From NCBI GenBank assembly GCA_937916515.1, contig CALFSX010000172.1, positions 1 to 64,000 on the forward strand: 64,000 nucleotides of DNA, read 5' to 3'. This DNA comes from an uncultured Planctomycetaceae bacterium (GTDB taxonomy: Bacteria; Planctomycetota; Planctomycetia; Planctomycetales; Planctomycetaceae). Positions 45,207 through 55,039 of this stretch are shown in pieces (within the stretch, counting starts at the first letter, position 1; each line of letters opens with the position of its first letter). A program made the position numbers and the translations under genes. The notes under the pieces were generated by a model. That model saw nothing but the letters and a program-made list of their open reading frames with translations, ran no database searches and was not told the origin of the DNA.

Positions 45207-46395
45207 GAGGCCTCACAGTGAACGGAAACTGCATCTTAACGTCAGGTCGAAGAGGGATATCGCCGTGCACATGAATCAGCCATTCGATTGCGTTGTTTTT
45301 CGACTTGAACGAGTGCATGGTGTTCATGGGAATCGAGAATTCAACAGAACCCTGCGAGATTTCAGGCTGCATGCCGGACGCATCCAATAGACATTCTTCG
45401 TAGAATGTTTCAATGTCGGTTGTGGTATCCGTTCCACGAACATACGTCGCCCTTTCTTCAGCCTTCAGCACAATCTTCAGACGCTGGATTGAGTTTGTGC
45501 TACCCTGAAATTCCCATTGCAATTCGACGTAGCCGCCTGGAGGAACGGAGCTGTGACTCAACGTCAGTTTGGGGCGAGGATTGAACATGGCCGCGAAGTT
45601 GTAGATGGTCCAGCCAATGAGTGCGATGCCGACCAGGACGAAGGGGACCATGAACAGGGTTTCGAACCAGCCTTTGTTGTCGCCAGCAAACAGAAACAGG
45701 GAAACGATGCCGTTCCAAAATGTGGCGACACCGACTGAAACCAGAAACAATACACCCGGAGAAGATTGAGCCTTGAGTTCTGTCGGACCGGAATCAATGA
45801 AGCACGCGTCATTTGAGTTGTCCTGGTTGATGGTCGCACTGTTCGCGGCAGCCAACAATGGCGATGAGCGATACTGGCGTTGGGCGTTCCGACTTGACCT
45901 GACGGTGTAAATCAGTCCTCCGATTCCGACAGCCAGAAACGGCAAGGGAAACAGCCCCCACAGCATGCTCCAGGTGAGCGATCGATTCAGGACGGCTGCT
46001 TCAGGATTGTTTGGGTCAACAAAGCAAACAGCCGTTTTGCCGACTGGATATTGATCGACAACCTTCTGTTTCGACGTGCGACCGCTTGAATTGAAGCCGC
46101 TCATGAAATCGTAGCGGTCAGCGGTGTACTGCTGATTGCCAACGACGTATCGATACTTGATATCGATGCTGTAGGTCGGTCCGTCATCGCCGCGATGTTT
46201 GCCAACTTCGCTGGAAATGATCTCGCAAGGCGTTTCCAGCCAGCTGCCCGCAGCAGCGACGCCCCAGAGCGGGAGAATCGCGAAAAAGTAGAATGTGACG
46301 GCACCGGCGGTGAGAAACAGCAGAAAGAAAATCGTCAGCCCGCAACCGACCGAACGGCTGTGCCTGGCGGTTGATACAGATAGCGACGTCGCCAT
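45190..46395 (-). CDS. DUF3592-like multi-pass membrane protein
   Basis: 401 residues. The first half has the DUF3592 layout: a TM segment (GLTIFFLLFLTAGAVTFYFF), an exported SWLETPCEIISSEV ... YRYVVGNQQYTADRYDF domain with PVGKTAVCFVDPNNPEAAVL, and a second TM (LPFLAVGIGGLIYTV). After a linker come two more TM segments (LFLVSVGVATFWNGIVSLFLF and VPFVLVGIALIGWTIY). The C-terminal domain is a beta-rich region whose LTLSHSSVPPGGYVELQWEF and IQRLKIVLKAEERATY text parallels the 128-residue protein it overlaps. The C-terminal domain and that protein may be related folds. Confidence 0.82.
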   Translation of the reverse strand: MATSLSVSTARHSRSVGCGLTIFFLLFLTAGAVTFYFFAILPLWGVAAAGSWLETPCEIISSEVGKHRGDDGPTYSIDIKYRYVVGNQQYTADRYDFMSGFNSSGRTSKQKVVDQYPVGKTAVCFVDPNNPEAAVLNRSLTWSMLWGLFPLPFLAVGIGGLIYTVRSSRNAQRQYRSSPLLAAANSATINQDNSNDACFIDSGPTELKAQSSPGVLFLVSVGVATFWNGIVSLFLFAGDNKGWFETLFMVPFVLVGIALIGWTIYNFAAMFNPRPKLTLSHSSVPPGGYVELQWEFQGSTNSIQRLKIVLKAEERATYVRGTDTTTDIETFYEECLLDASGMQPEISQGSVEFSIPMNTMHSFKSKNNAIEWLIHVHGDIPLRPDVKMQFPFTVRPHDDAN

Positions 46396-46490
46396 GTGAT
46401 TCAGTTTCCTGTGATCGGTTCCAGCCGATTCTCACGCATCAGGATTTCGGGTAGCCAGAGAACATGGTACACAGGCCCTGTCGCTGAGGT

Positions 46491-47360
46491 TCACAAGCGG
46501 CTAAGTAGTTCGGCTTTTTTTGTGACGAATTCTTCTTCACTGATGTAGCCCTTGTCTCGCAGGCCGCCAAGTTTTTCCAGAGTTTCAATAATACTGTGGC
46601 CGTCGGCCGGTGTTGGGATTTGGCCGCTGTTGGGTTTCGACGTCGTGCATTGTTGCGGTTGTTCGGGCATGAAGTTCGTCGCCGGGATTTCGGTAGCAGG
46701 ATCCGGTGGAGGTGTGACGGGACTTGCGACTCCGTTGCGTGAGACAACTGGCAGCGTCGCCAGGCTGACAACTCCGTACTGGCTGGTGAACGTAATAGAA
46801 CCGCCAATGCCCTGCTGCTGCGAGAAGCCGGCGATCTGGTGATCGCCGGTATCATAAACCCAAACGTCGCCGCCTGTTTTCACGGCCAGACGTCGGCTGT
46901 TCGCAAAATAGGCGTAGCGAACGTTGTTCTGTGAACCCAAAGCGTTGGGCGTGCCAATATCCTGAGGCCACCAGTTGGCTTCCGGATCGGGCACAAACAG
47001 GCTGTTGCTGGAACCCATTGTTCCGCCCGCCTGCATTTGTGAATTCGATCCATTCTGACTTTGCGACTGAAAAGATCCGCTGAACGGTGTCAGTTGATTG
47101 TTGGCGAGTGCGTTGGAGATATCGCTGCAAATACTGTCGACTCGGTACTTCAGATGGTTGTTGAACAAGTCGCTGACCATCGTCATGCCGCCTCGCATCC
47201 ATTGTCCGCAGCCACCGAATTCCGGGTGATTAAACTGAGCCATGGAACCGTTGCCATTTTGCACGGCAATCAGCATATGAGTGGCGGCGTCAGTTGAGAC
47301 TCCATGCTGCCTGGACAGGTTTTGGATTAACTGGATTCCAGCATCGGAGAGAGTCGGCAT
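46491..47360 (-). CDS. SHOCT-domain protein
   Basis: About 289 residues. The start at 47360 (MPTLSDAG) is chosen; the frame is open 19 residues further back but without similarity. Body: a Gln/Asn/Gly-rich, low-complexity region with a Ser/Gln stretch (GSFQSQSQNGSNSQ), a beta-like middle (YAYFANSRRLAVKTGGDVWVYD) and a linker. The last 35 residues form a SHOCT helix pair (TLEKLGGLRDKGYISEEEFVTKK), usually an oligomerisation add-on. It lies 95 bp upstream of the DUF3592 gene on the same strand and is the probable first gene of the four-gene cassette. Confidence 0.8.
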   Translation of the reverse strand: MPTLSDAGIQLIQNLSRQHGVSTDAATHMLIAVQNGNGSMAQFNHPEFGGCGQWMRGGMTMVSDLFNNHLKYRVDSICSDISNALANNQLTPFSGSFQSQSQNGSNSQMQAGGTMGSSNSLFVPDPEANWWPQDIGTPNALGSQNNVRYAYFANSRRLAVKTGGDVWVYDTGDHQIAGFSQQQGIGGSITFTSQYGVVSLATLPVVSRNGVASPVTPPPDPATEIPATNFMPEQPQQCTTSKPNSGQIPTPADGHSIIETLEKLGGLRDKGYISEEEFVTKKAELLSRL

Positions 47361-47699
47361 TGAACGAATTTCGTGATAAGGCGTATGGAAACGATGTCTG
47401 AAAACTGCCGACACCAATTTGTCTGAATCCGTCCTGGTGCGGTGTTTTTCTGCACAGGGACAATTTCAAAACACCATTGTCACAACGCGATAGCAGCAGG
47501 GGAAGTGGTACCTGTTGAGATTGATCGTTTCGGCTGACAATGGGAATCAGTGTGCACGGTTCTGCCGCTGAATAGCTGGCGGCTTCGGCAAACCTGATGC
47601 ATTTGTGGTAATTGCAGGTTTGCTTCTGTTCAAAACCAGTCGAAGCGTGTCAGATGTTCGTTGAAATGATGGGTTAGTGTCGGGGATAAGGGTGCGAAA
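47361..47699. other. Intergenic region, divergent promoters expected
   Basis: About 340 bp between the minus-strand cassette and the plus-strand transglutaminase-like gene. Nothing specific is recognised. Confidence 0.35.
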
Positions 47700-48542
47700 A
47701 TGGTACAAATTAAAATTGGTTGTGACCTTACGTATCAGGTTCGGACTCAAGCTGTGTTCCTGTTTCAGATTGCGGCGGCAAGCAATGACCATCGGCGAAT
47801 ATTGGCGGAAGATCTGAACCTCCAGCCTGCTCTAAATGTTGAACGATGCCAGATCGGTACGGCCGGCAACCAGCTGCAGCGAGTTGTGGTTCAACCCGGT
47901 GAGTTTAAAGTTTCGTACGGGGCGACCGTTGAGCTGACACATCAAACTCTTAATTCAAACGACGTAGGCGAATCACAGATATCGCAAACTCCAGCCGACG
48001 TGCTGACCTATCTGAATCCGAGCCGATATTGCGAAAGTGATTTGCTGTCGCGGTTTGCGTTCGAAGAATTCGGCCACCTGTATCCCGGTTTTAGTCGAGT
48101 TCAGGCGATCTGCAATTGGGTGTTTGAGCACCTTGATTATACTCCCGGAAGCACCAACGCCAGCACGACAGCTGCGGACGTTTTGCTGCAAAGAACGGGT
48201 GTGTGCCGCGATTATGCTCATTTGGCGATAACTTTGTGTCGCGGAATGGGAATTCCGGCCCGATACGTGGCGGGTTATGCACTAAACCTGCAGCCGCCGG
48301 ACTTTCACGGATTTATGGAAGCGTATCTGGATGGTGGCTGGTACCTGTTTGATCCTACTCGACTGACGTCGATTATGGGGCTGGTTCGGATCGGCACGGG
48401 CCGCGACGCCGCCGATGTGTCGACCGCTACCATTACTGGCAGCGTGCTGCTCACTCACCAAGCCGTGTGGGCCAATCAGGCCGGAGCCAGCACCGACCTG
48501 ATGGATGACGGTACCGGATCCAGCGCCGTGTCAACTGCTTAA
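47700..48542 (+). CDS. Transglutaminase-like cysteine peptidase-fold protein
   Basis: 280 residues, cytoplasmic by lack of a signal. An N-terminal beta-domain (MVQIKIGCDLTYQV ...) is typical of the bacterial transglutaminase-like N region. The catalytic triad is intact: Cys in GVCRDYAHLAI, His in DFHGFMEAYL and Asp in YLFDPTRLTS. Family members hydrolyse or transfer at amide bonds, some acting as proteases; substrate unknown. Two hundred bp before the symporter gene on the same strand, with no terminator seen between. Confidence 0.92.
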   Translation: MVQIKIGCDLTYQVRTQAVFLFQIAAASNDHRRILAEDLNLQPALNVERCQIGTAGNQLQRVVVQPGEFKVSYGATVELTHQTLNSNDVGESQISQTPADVLTYLNPSRYCESDLLSRFAFEEFGHLYPGFSRVQAICNWVFEHLDYTPGSTNASTTAADVLLQRTGVCRDYAHLAITLCRGMGIPARYVAGYALNLQPPDFHGFMEAYLDGGWYLFDPTRLTSIMGLVRIGTGRDAADVSTATITGSVLLTHQAVWANQAGASTDLMDDGTGSSAVSTA

Positions 48543-48758
48543 ACGCATTGTGTGCGTTTTGCTTCTGCTTCTGACTGCCATGCTGATTGTCGAGTCGCTT
48601 GTGCTGTGTTTGGTGCTTCGATCACAATGCGGACGGTTGAAAGTGAGATCAGATGGGGCTTTCCGTGGATCTGCCTGGACGTAGGCGGTTGCCGTCTTTT
48701 CGTGTGACACGTAAAACGCCTCGGCACACCTTTTTAAGACACTTGACAAAGTTGGATC

Positions 48759-50351
48759 ATGGCAGACGCAACAAGCAGCGAAAAAAACGGGCTGGCTTTA
48801 CACTGGCAGATTCTGATCGCCATGATCATCGGCACCGTGATTGGCGTGCTGGTGAATCCGGGGGAAATTGAAGTTCCATCCGGCGTGACGGCGAAGATTG
48901 TATCCAACGCCGCCGGAGTTCAGTTGGTTGAAACTGCGGCATCCGGCGACGTTGTTCATTCAGAATCGTTCGCCAGCAAAGAAGCCTTCGCAGACAGCTT
49001 TCCGAAACTGGCCGAACAGTGGACTGGTGACGCCGAGCAGGCGGTTGAAGTTTCCGACATGCGAGCTCGACTGGTTTACAGTTTAGGCAGCGTTAGTGGA
49101 AGTTGGCAGAGATCTCATGATGGCGTGCCTGCCGTCACAACGTTTAGTGCCGGATCGGTGGAGCAGTTGCCGACGTTTTGGAAATCGCTGGCGAACGATC
49201 ATCCACCCGGCTTTGCTGGCACGGTTACCACTGTTGCCAAAGCTTTGGGAGACCTGTTTCTGCGACTGTTGAAGATGGTGACTGTACCACTAATTTTAAC
49301 GTCGTTGATCACCGGAGTAACGGGGCTTGGCAGTCAGGGCAACTTTGGACGCATGTTCAGCAAGACTCTGGGATATTATGTTTTGACCAGTGTGCTGGCG
49401 ATTTCCACCGGGCTGGTTTTGGTGAACATTATCAAGCCCGGTGTTGGTGCCGTGTTACCGGGCGGAGGCAAGGCACTGGAGGCGGCTGATCAGGGGTTGA
49501 CGGAAATCATTTATCAGCAGATTTTGCGGCTGATTCCCACCAATCCGTTTGCGGCCATCGCAGAAGGCGAGTTTCTTTCGATCATTTCATTCGCCATTAT
49601 GCTTGGGCTGTTTATCAACTTTGTTGGTGGCGAACATGGCACTCGAATGCGTGAATTCTTTGAATCAGCGTTTGCTGTGATGATGAAAATGACAGGCTGG
49701 GTCATCAGCCTGGCTCCCATTGGTGTTGCCGCATTTATGGTTTATGCGACGGCAAGCCAGGGGCTGGCAATCTTTGGAACACTTGCCTGGTACATGTTGA
49801 CCGTGTTTTTGGCGTTGCTGTTCCATTCCGTTGTCACGCTGCCGATCATTGTCAAGGTATTTGGGAAACGCAGTCCGCTGGCATACCTTAAGAACATGAG
49901 CCCTGCATTATTGACGGCGTTTTCCACGGCTTCGTCAAATGCGACGTTGCCATTAACCATGAATTGCGTGGAAGAACGCGCGGGGATTTCCAACAAGACC
50001 AGCTCGTTTGTGCTGCCTTTGGGGGCCACCATCAATATGGATGGGACCGCACTGTATGAAGTTGTGGCCGTAATGTTTATTGCTCAGGCCACCAGCTATG
50101 ACCTGACGTTTGCTCAGCAGATTATCGTGGCCTTTACGGCGTTGATTGCCAGTGTTGGTGCGGCGGGGATTCCCCACGCGGGCCTGGTAATGATGGCCAT
50201 TGTGCTGCAGGCGGTTGGTCTGCCCCTTGAGGCTCAGGGGATCATTATTGCAGTCGATCGAGTACTTGATATGTGCCGCACATCGGTGAATGTCTGGAGC
50301 GATAGTTGCGGCTGTGCGGTTGTCGAATCCAGTTCAGTAAACGCCGCCTGA
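48759..50351 (+). CDS. SLC1/DAACS-family dicarboxylate-amino acid symporter
   Basis: 530 residues, about 100 longer than usual. Na- or H-coupled transporter for acidic amino acids or C4-dicarboxylates. Core motifs: SSNATLPLTMNCVEE (the SSxxTLP hairpin), ATINMDGTALYE (NMDGTA) and a C-terminal DRVLDMCRTSVNVWSDSCGCAV, which has the conserved DxxRT with Arg. An extra region of about 110 residues lies between the first and second transmembrane helices (about residues 35-145) and is hydrophilic. That insert is unlike typical GltP. Substrate cannot be fixed; Asp/Glu is most common. Confidence 0.92.
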   Translation: MADATSSEKNGLALHWQILIAMIIGTVIGVLVNPGEIEVPSGVTAKIVSNAAGVQLVETAASGDVVHSESFASKEAFADSFPKLAEQWTGDAEQAVEVSDMRARLVYSLGSVSGSWQRSHDGVPAVTTFSAGSVEQLPTFWKSLANDHPPGFAGTVTTVAKALGDLFLRLLKMVTVPLILTSLITGVTGLGSQGNFGRMFSKTLGYYVLTSVLAISTGLVLVNIIKPGVGAVLPGGGKALEAADQGLTEIIYQQILRLIPTNPFAAIAEGEFLSIISFAIMLGLFINFVGGEHGTRMREFFESAFAVMMKMTGWVISLAPIGVAAFMVYATASQGLAIFGTLAWYMLTVFLALLFHSVVTLPIIVKVFGKRSPLAYLKNMSPALLTAFSTASSNATLPLTMNCVEERAGISNKTSSFVLPLGATINMDGTALYEVVAVMFIAQATSYDLTFAQQIIVAFTALIASVGAAGIPHAGLVMMAIVLQAVGLPLEAQGIIIAVDRVLDMCRTSVNVWSDSCGCAVVESSSVNAA

Positions 50352-50723
50352 CATTTTGTCAGTCCCCCGTTTTAACTCGTGGCAGGCGGTCGGATGCGTG
50401 CCCGAACTGTCGGCTTTGGCCGGATTTTTCGTCATGGCTTTAGTTGAGCATGCAATGTCCTGCGGGCTGCGGTCACAACTTTCACCCCATTTAACCACTG
50501 ATTTTTCGGCACATTCTGCCTGTTAAACTTTAACGATTGTCCGGAATGCATCAGTTTTATGGATGGTGCAAAGTTTAGCGGTCGTTTTGACGATATCGGT
50601 TGTGACGGAAATTAGTTCTTCAGACTGTTGAGCATTGCGCCCAGATTATTGTGGGGCATTGTTCGTGAGTTTCAGGCGAAGAATGGGTTTCTGTTTTAAT
50701 GACAGACGTCCAATTGTCGGACG
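50352..50723. other. Intergenic region, nothing recognised
   Basis: About 370 bp between two co-directional genes. A 6-bp hairpin (CTGACA-TTT-TGTCAG) overlaps the symporter stop codon; it is too weak to call a terminator. Confidence 0.35.
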
Positions 50724-52952
50724 ATGGGGGATAACCGAGTGCTTAGGCCACAACAAAAAACGACAACGTGCTTGCTGCTGCTGGCAATCCTGCTTCAGGG
50801 TTGCGCCGCTGGGCCGTTTCGTCTGCAATATCTGTGGGATAAAGATCCTCAACTGTCGTACTACGTCGACAAAGCTTCGGCTATTGAGTTTCCCACAGAG
50901 ACCGAACCACATACCGTTGATAAAGGCCTGTTCAACCGTCCTCGCGGAATTCGTAGCCTCGATGAAGTGACTCCACGCGAAGTTTCGTTAAACGAATGCG
51001 TACGATTGGCACTGGCTCAAGCGGCAGTTGTTCGCGACGATGGTTCGTTTGGATCACCATCCAATGGAATTTTGAATCGGCCTTCACAGGTTTCTTCGAT
51101 TTATGATCCAGCCATTCAGGGGTCTGGGTTTCTGTTTGGCAACCGAGGTGTCGAAGCGGCCCTGGCTGACTTTGATGCATTGGCAACATCCAGTTTGACA
51201 TGGGGGCGCGACGAGACGCCTCAGAATTCTGGTACGCTGGGGCTGGCAAATGGTGCCACCCAAACTCTGGAGACATTTTCCTGGCAGTCCAGTCTGGAAA
51301 AACCGCTTGCCAGTGGTGGTACGGTGACGTTGTCGGGCACAACCGGTTACGAAGGTAACAACCGTCCAATCACAGCTCAGGCGTTTCCATCATCGTTCAC
51401 CGGTCAGGTGCAAGCGGAAGTTCGTCAGCCATTGTGGGCGGGGGCTGGTACTGAGTTTACTCGAATTGCCGGTCCTTCAAACCAAAGTCTTCGCGGCGTT
51501 TCCGGTGTGTCTCAGGGGGTGCTGATTTCGCGAATTAACGGCGATATCTCGATCACTCAGTTTGAACAGTCTGTGCAGACGCTTGTGCACGACGTTGAAC
51601 AGCGATATTGGGACCTGAACCTTGCATTGCGGTTGTATGAATCTGAAAAAGAAACGTTTTTTAATCTGCAGCAATACTATGGCAGAATCAAGAATAGATC
51701 AGAAAGTGCTGTATCGGTTCTGTCTGCTGAGGCTCGCATTTATGAAGCTGATGCTCGTATTCGTGGCTCTTTGGCTGACGTGCTTGAGGCGGAAGCCCGC
51801 CTTCGTCGTCTATGCAACCTGCCAATCAGTGATGGCGAATTTCTATATCCTTCGGACCTTCCTTCAGAAGCGATGCTGGAACCTGACTGGGACGCAACAT
51901 TGCAGGAAGCGTTTGCTCATCGCGTTGAACTGCGTCGACAGAAGTGGGAAATCAAGAGTCTTGAACTGCAGTTGAAAGCGGCCAAAAGTCTGACCCGTCC
52001 CCGACTTGATGCGGTTTCACAATATCGAGTGAATGCACTTGGCGACCAGCTTACGGGTGACCAGAACCAACCTCTGGATACGATGTTGGGTAACCTTGCC
52101 AGTGGTCAAAATACCGGTTGGAGCTTAGGTTTGCAGTGGACGATGCCGATTGGGCTTCGGCTTGCTCATATTCAAACTCGCAACTATGAGTTGCGGCTTG
52201 CCAAAGCACGAGCCGTTCTGGGTGAACAGGAACGAGAAATCGGCTATGAGCTTTCCGCCGCTATGCTGAATATGGAACGCTGGTACGAACTTGCGGACAG
52301 TACGACTCGCCGAATTGAAACTTCAAATAGTCACGTTGGCGCGACAGAAGCTCTGGTTCTCGGTAGTCGAGACGTGTCACCAAATTCCTTCGAAGCTTTG
52401 CTGAACGCCAAGACACAAAACCGCGATGCGGAGCAGGCCTATATGCGAAGTGTTGTGGAATACAACAAAGCGATTGCAACCTTCAAATTTCGCAAAGGAA
52501 CGTTGCTGGTTGATCATGAAGTTTACATGGCGGAAGGCAACTGGAATCCAGCAGCCAACGAAATTGCCATGCAACGAGCAGTTAATCGGACTTATGGCAA
52601 AGATCAGCACAAGCTGTTAAGCACGCCGATGGAATTTGTTGGTGGAGCGGCCCCTGGAAGCTGGGAGTCGTTGAATACAAACTCTCGACCATCTACACCA
52701 GGGGCATTGGGTGAGAATGGGCAGCCAGATGCAATTCCAACACAACCTGTACCCGGCATTCCTGAGGCATTGCCGCCCGGCGAAGTCGTCCCCATGCCTC
52801 GTTTTAATGGAGAGCCCATGATGGTTCCTCCACCGATTGACGGCGAGCCGCTGGCTCCGGACGTGATTACAGAAAATGGTTCATCTGCCAATGGTTTAGC
52901 TGTGCCGCGTTCTGCAGTGCAGGTAGACGCAACGGGGCGAGTTCGACTGTAG
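50724..52952 (+). CDS. TolC-family outer-membrane efflux lipoprotein
   Basis: 742 residues, long for the family (usual 420-500). The lipobox-like LLLLAILLQGC AAG follows a short basic start. It is probably lipid-anchored as in the NodT/OprM type. The two-fold TolC repeat is visible: SLNECVRLALAQA early, then the coiled-coil regions with QSVQTLVHDVEQRYWDLNLALRLYE, LQQYYGRIKNRSESAVSVLSAEAR and a second repeat with EALLNAKTQNRDAEQAYMRSVVEYNKAI. The last 140 residues are Pro-rich and not part of the barrel. It should form the outer-membrane channel of a tripartite pump, but no RND, MFS or ABC partner genes are adjacent. Confidence 0.9.
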   Translation: MGDNRVLRPQQKTTTCLLLLAILLQGCAAGPFRLQYLWDKDPQLSYYVDKASAIEFPTETEPHTVDKGLFNRPRGIRSLDEVTPREVSLNECVRLALAQAAVVRDDGSFGSPSNGILNRPSQVSSIYDPAIQGSGFLFGNRGVEAALADFDALATSSLTWGRDETPQNSGTLGLANGATQTLETFSWQSSLEKPLASGGTVTLSGTTGYEGNNRPITAQAFPSSFTGQVQAEVRQPLWAGAGTEFTRIAGPSNQSLRGVSGVSQGVLISRINGDISITQFEQSVQTLVHDVEQRYWDLNLALRLYESEKETFFNLQQYYGRIKNRSESAVSVLSAEARIYEADARIRGSLADVLEAEARLRRLCNLPISDGEFLYPSDLPSEAMLEPDWDATLQEAFAHRVELRRQKWEIKSLELQLKAAKSLTRPRLDAVSQYRVNALGDQLTGDQNQPLDTMLGNLASGQNTGWSLGLQWTMPIGLRLAHIQTRNYELRLAKARAVLGEQEREIGYELSAAMLNMERWYELADSTTRRIETSNSHVGATEALVLGSRDVSPNSFEALLNAKTQNRDAEQAYMRSVVEYNKAIATFKFRKGTLLVDHEVYMAEGNWNPAANEIAMQRAVNRTYGKDQHKLLSTPMEFVGGAAPGSWESLNTNSRPSTPGALGENGQPDAIPTQPVPGIPEALPPGEVVPMPRFNGEPMMVPPPIDGEPLAPDVITENGSSANGLAVPRSAVQVDATGRVRL

Positions 52953-53229
52953 CCGTCAGGTTTAGCACGTCAGTGCGTGAAGCCGTGGTGTCAGTTGTTC
53001 AGGATTCCGCCGTCGTGATTGGTCAGTGACGATGCTGAAAGATTTTTTGGCCAGTTCACGATGTTTTCCGGCTTGATGCCGGAAGGCCTGTGGTCGTGCT
53101 GATAGCATGCGGTTTTCTGCTTGCTGTTTCATGCGATCGGTGGCAGGCGCGTTGAATTGCCGTCAATCTTTCCGATCTGGCAGTCAACTGATATTCGCGC
53201 AGCCCGTCATCAATGAAAGAACTACGTTG

Positions 53230-53835
53230 ATGCGACTCGGAATTCTTGGTGGTACGTTTGACCCTGTGCACTATGGTCATTTGTTGATGGCAGAAACATG
53301 TCGTCAGCAATTGAAGCTGAATGAACTTCGGTTGATTCCCGCTGGAAGTCCGCCGCATAAGTCGGACCGCAGTATTACGGACGGTCATACCAGAGCCGAT
53401 ATGCTGCAACTGGCAATATCGGGTTACCCTGAGTTCATCGTCGATCGCCGCGAAATTCGACGCAAGGGGCCATCGTACACCGTTGACACGTTGACCGAGT
53501 TGGCTTCTGAATTTGACGGAGCCGAACTGTTTTTTATTGTTGGTGCGGATTCGTTGCGTGACCTGCCCACGTGGCGTGAGCCTATGAAAATTGCATCGTT
53601 GGCAAAGATTGTGGCCGTCAACCGTCCGGGGGCGCCAACGCCAACTCTTCAGCAGGCTGCCGAATGGGTGGGTGAAGAGCTGGCATCCAGAATCGAGTTG
53701 TTAACAATGCCCGGCTGCGATTTATCAGCGACCGAACTTCGCCGTCGTGTGCGAGAAGGTTTGGGGCTGCGATTTATGACGCCCAAAGCTGTCGAGGCCT
53801 TTATTGGCCAGCACAACGTATATCCTGCGGGCTGA
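53230..53835 (+). CDS. nadD: Nicotinate-nucleotide adenylyltransferase
   Basis: Joins ATP and nicotinate mononucleotide to deamido-NAD in NAD synthesis. 201 residues. The start at 53230 places the nucleotidyltransferase motif GGTFDPVHYGHL right at the N-terminus; the longer upstream frame is rejected. Other signatures: PAGSPPHKSDRSITDGHTRADML, GPSYTVDTLTEL, FIVGADSLRDLPTWREP, and SATELRRRVREG near the end (the ISxTxxR motif). Full length. The SGNH hydrolase gene begins 94 bp downstream on the same strand. Confidence 0.95.
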   Translation: MRLGILGGTFDPVHYGHLLMAETCRQQLKLNELRLIPAGSPPHKSDRSITDGHTRADMLQLAISGYPEFIVDRREIRRKGPSYTVDTLTELASEFDGAELFFIVGADSLRDLPTWREPMKIASLAKIVAVNRPGAPTPTLQQAAEWVGEELASRIELLTMPGCDLSATELRRRVREGLGLRFMTPKAVEAFIGQHNVYPAG

Positions 53836-53929
53836 TTTTCTGCGTTGCGTTCAAATCCGGATCTTACGTTGGTACTCTTTCAGTGAGTATTCAAGCTTTC
53901 GGACTGATTGTGACAAGCAGAGAAACATC

Positions 53930-55039
53930 ATGAATGTGGATATATCGCGACGCCAATGGTTGGGTGGAACTGTTGCTGCGGCGTCAACGTTAATTGCCGG
54001 ACCGCGTCTTTCGTTTGCCGGTCAGCAGGAAAGCGTGACCTGGCACGATGTGCGAGACTGGGGGCTGGAAGGAAAGGCGTTTCAGGATACTGAAAAGTTC
54101 TATGATCGCCTGCCTGCCAGAGCAAAAGGCGTTGTTCGCGATGCGGTTTGGAATCTTAGTCGACACTCCTCCGGAATGATGGTTCAATTTCGAACAGACG
54201 CGACCACAATTCACGCCGACTATGCTGTCACTTCCGAAAAGCTGGCCATGCCTCACATGCCGGCAACTGGCGTCAGCGGGCTGGATCTCTACGCCAAAGA
54301 CGATGCTGGCAAGCTGCGTTGGGTGTCTGTTGTGCAGCCTGTCAAACAGCAGATGAACGTGGTGGTGGCGAAGGATCTGGCGGCCGGAATGCGCGACTAT
54401 GCCGTCTATCTGCCTTTGTACAATGGCACAGAATCGCTGAAGATCGGGATTCCTGCAGGGCATTCTTTCCAGCCGATTGCTCCTCGAACAGAAAAACCGA
54501 TCGTGTTCTATGGAACTTCGATCACTCATGGCGCCTGTGCATCTCGCCCCGGCATGCCTCATCCGGCAATTTTGGGCCGCCGGTTGAATCGGCCAGTTAT
54601 TAACCTTGGGTTTTCTGGAAACGGCAAGCTTGAAAAAGAGGTCGGGCAGTTTTTGGTTGAGCTTGATCCGGCTGTGTACGTGCTTGATTGTCTGCCCAAT
54701 ATGGTGGCTTCTGAAGTGGCCGAACGAACGCAGCCAATGGTGCGCCAATTGCGAGCCGCTCATCCCACCGTCCCCATCGTTTTGGTGGAAGATCGGACTT
54801 ACGGATATTCCTGGATTCAGCCTTCAAGGCAGAAACGCAACGATTCCAGTCGAGCTGCATTTAAGGTGGCTTATCAGGAACTGCTGGATGCTGGCGTTGA
54901 AAAGCTATTTTATGTTGATGGAGAATCTTTGTTGCAGGGGGATGATACAACTGATGGTTCGCATCCGTCTGATTTAGGTTTCTTCAATCAGGCAAATGCT
55001 GTTGAACCTGCGCTGAAAGCCGCTTTAGAGTCTTACTGA
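53930..55039 (+). CDS. Exported SGNH/GDSL hydrolase
   Basis: 369 residues from the ATG at 53930 with a Tat-like signal (SRRQWLGGTVAAASTLIAGP). A beta-jelly-roll-type N-terminal domain of about 150 residues (TTIHADYAVTSEKL ...) precedes the SGNH catalytic domain. Ser is in FYGTSITHGACAS (block I), Asn in NLGFSGNGKLE (block II/III) and Asp-His in DGSHPSDLGF (block V). The family cleaves acyl esters, including O-acetyl groups on sugars. The neighbouring sulfatase makes a polysaccharide-decoration role plausible. R1 copy G begins at its stop codon. Confidence 0.9.
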   Translation: MNVDISRRQWLGGTVAAASTLIAGPRLSFAGQQESVTWHDVRDWGLEGKAFQDTEKFYDRLPARAKGVVRDAVWNLSRHSSGMMVQFRTDATTIHADYAVTSEKLAMPHMPATGVSGLDLYAKDDAGKLRWVSVVQPVKQQMNVVVAKDLAAGMRDYAVYLPLYNGTESLKIGIPAGHSFQPIAPRTEKPIVFYGTSITHGACASRPGMPHPAILGRRLNRPVINLGFSGNGKLEKEVGQFLVELDPAVYVLDCLPNMVASEVAERTQPMVRQLRAAHPTVPIVLVEDRTYGYSWIQPSRQKRNDSSRAAFKVAYQELLDAGVEKLFYVDGESLLQGDDTTDGSHPSDLGFFNQANAVEPALKAALESY

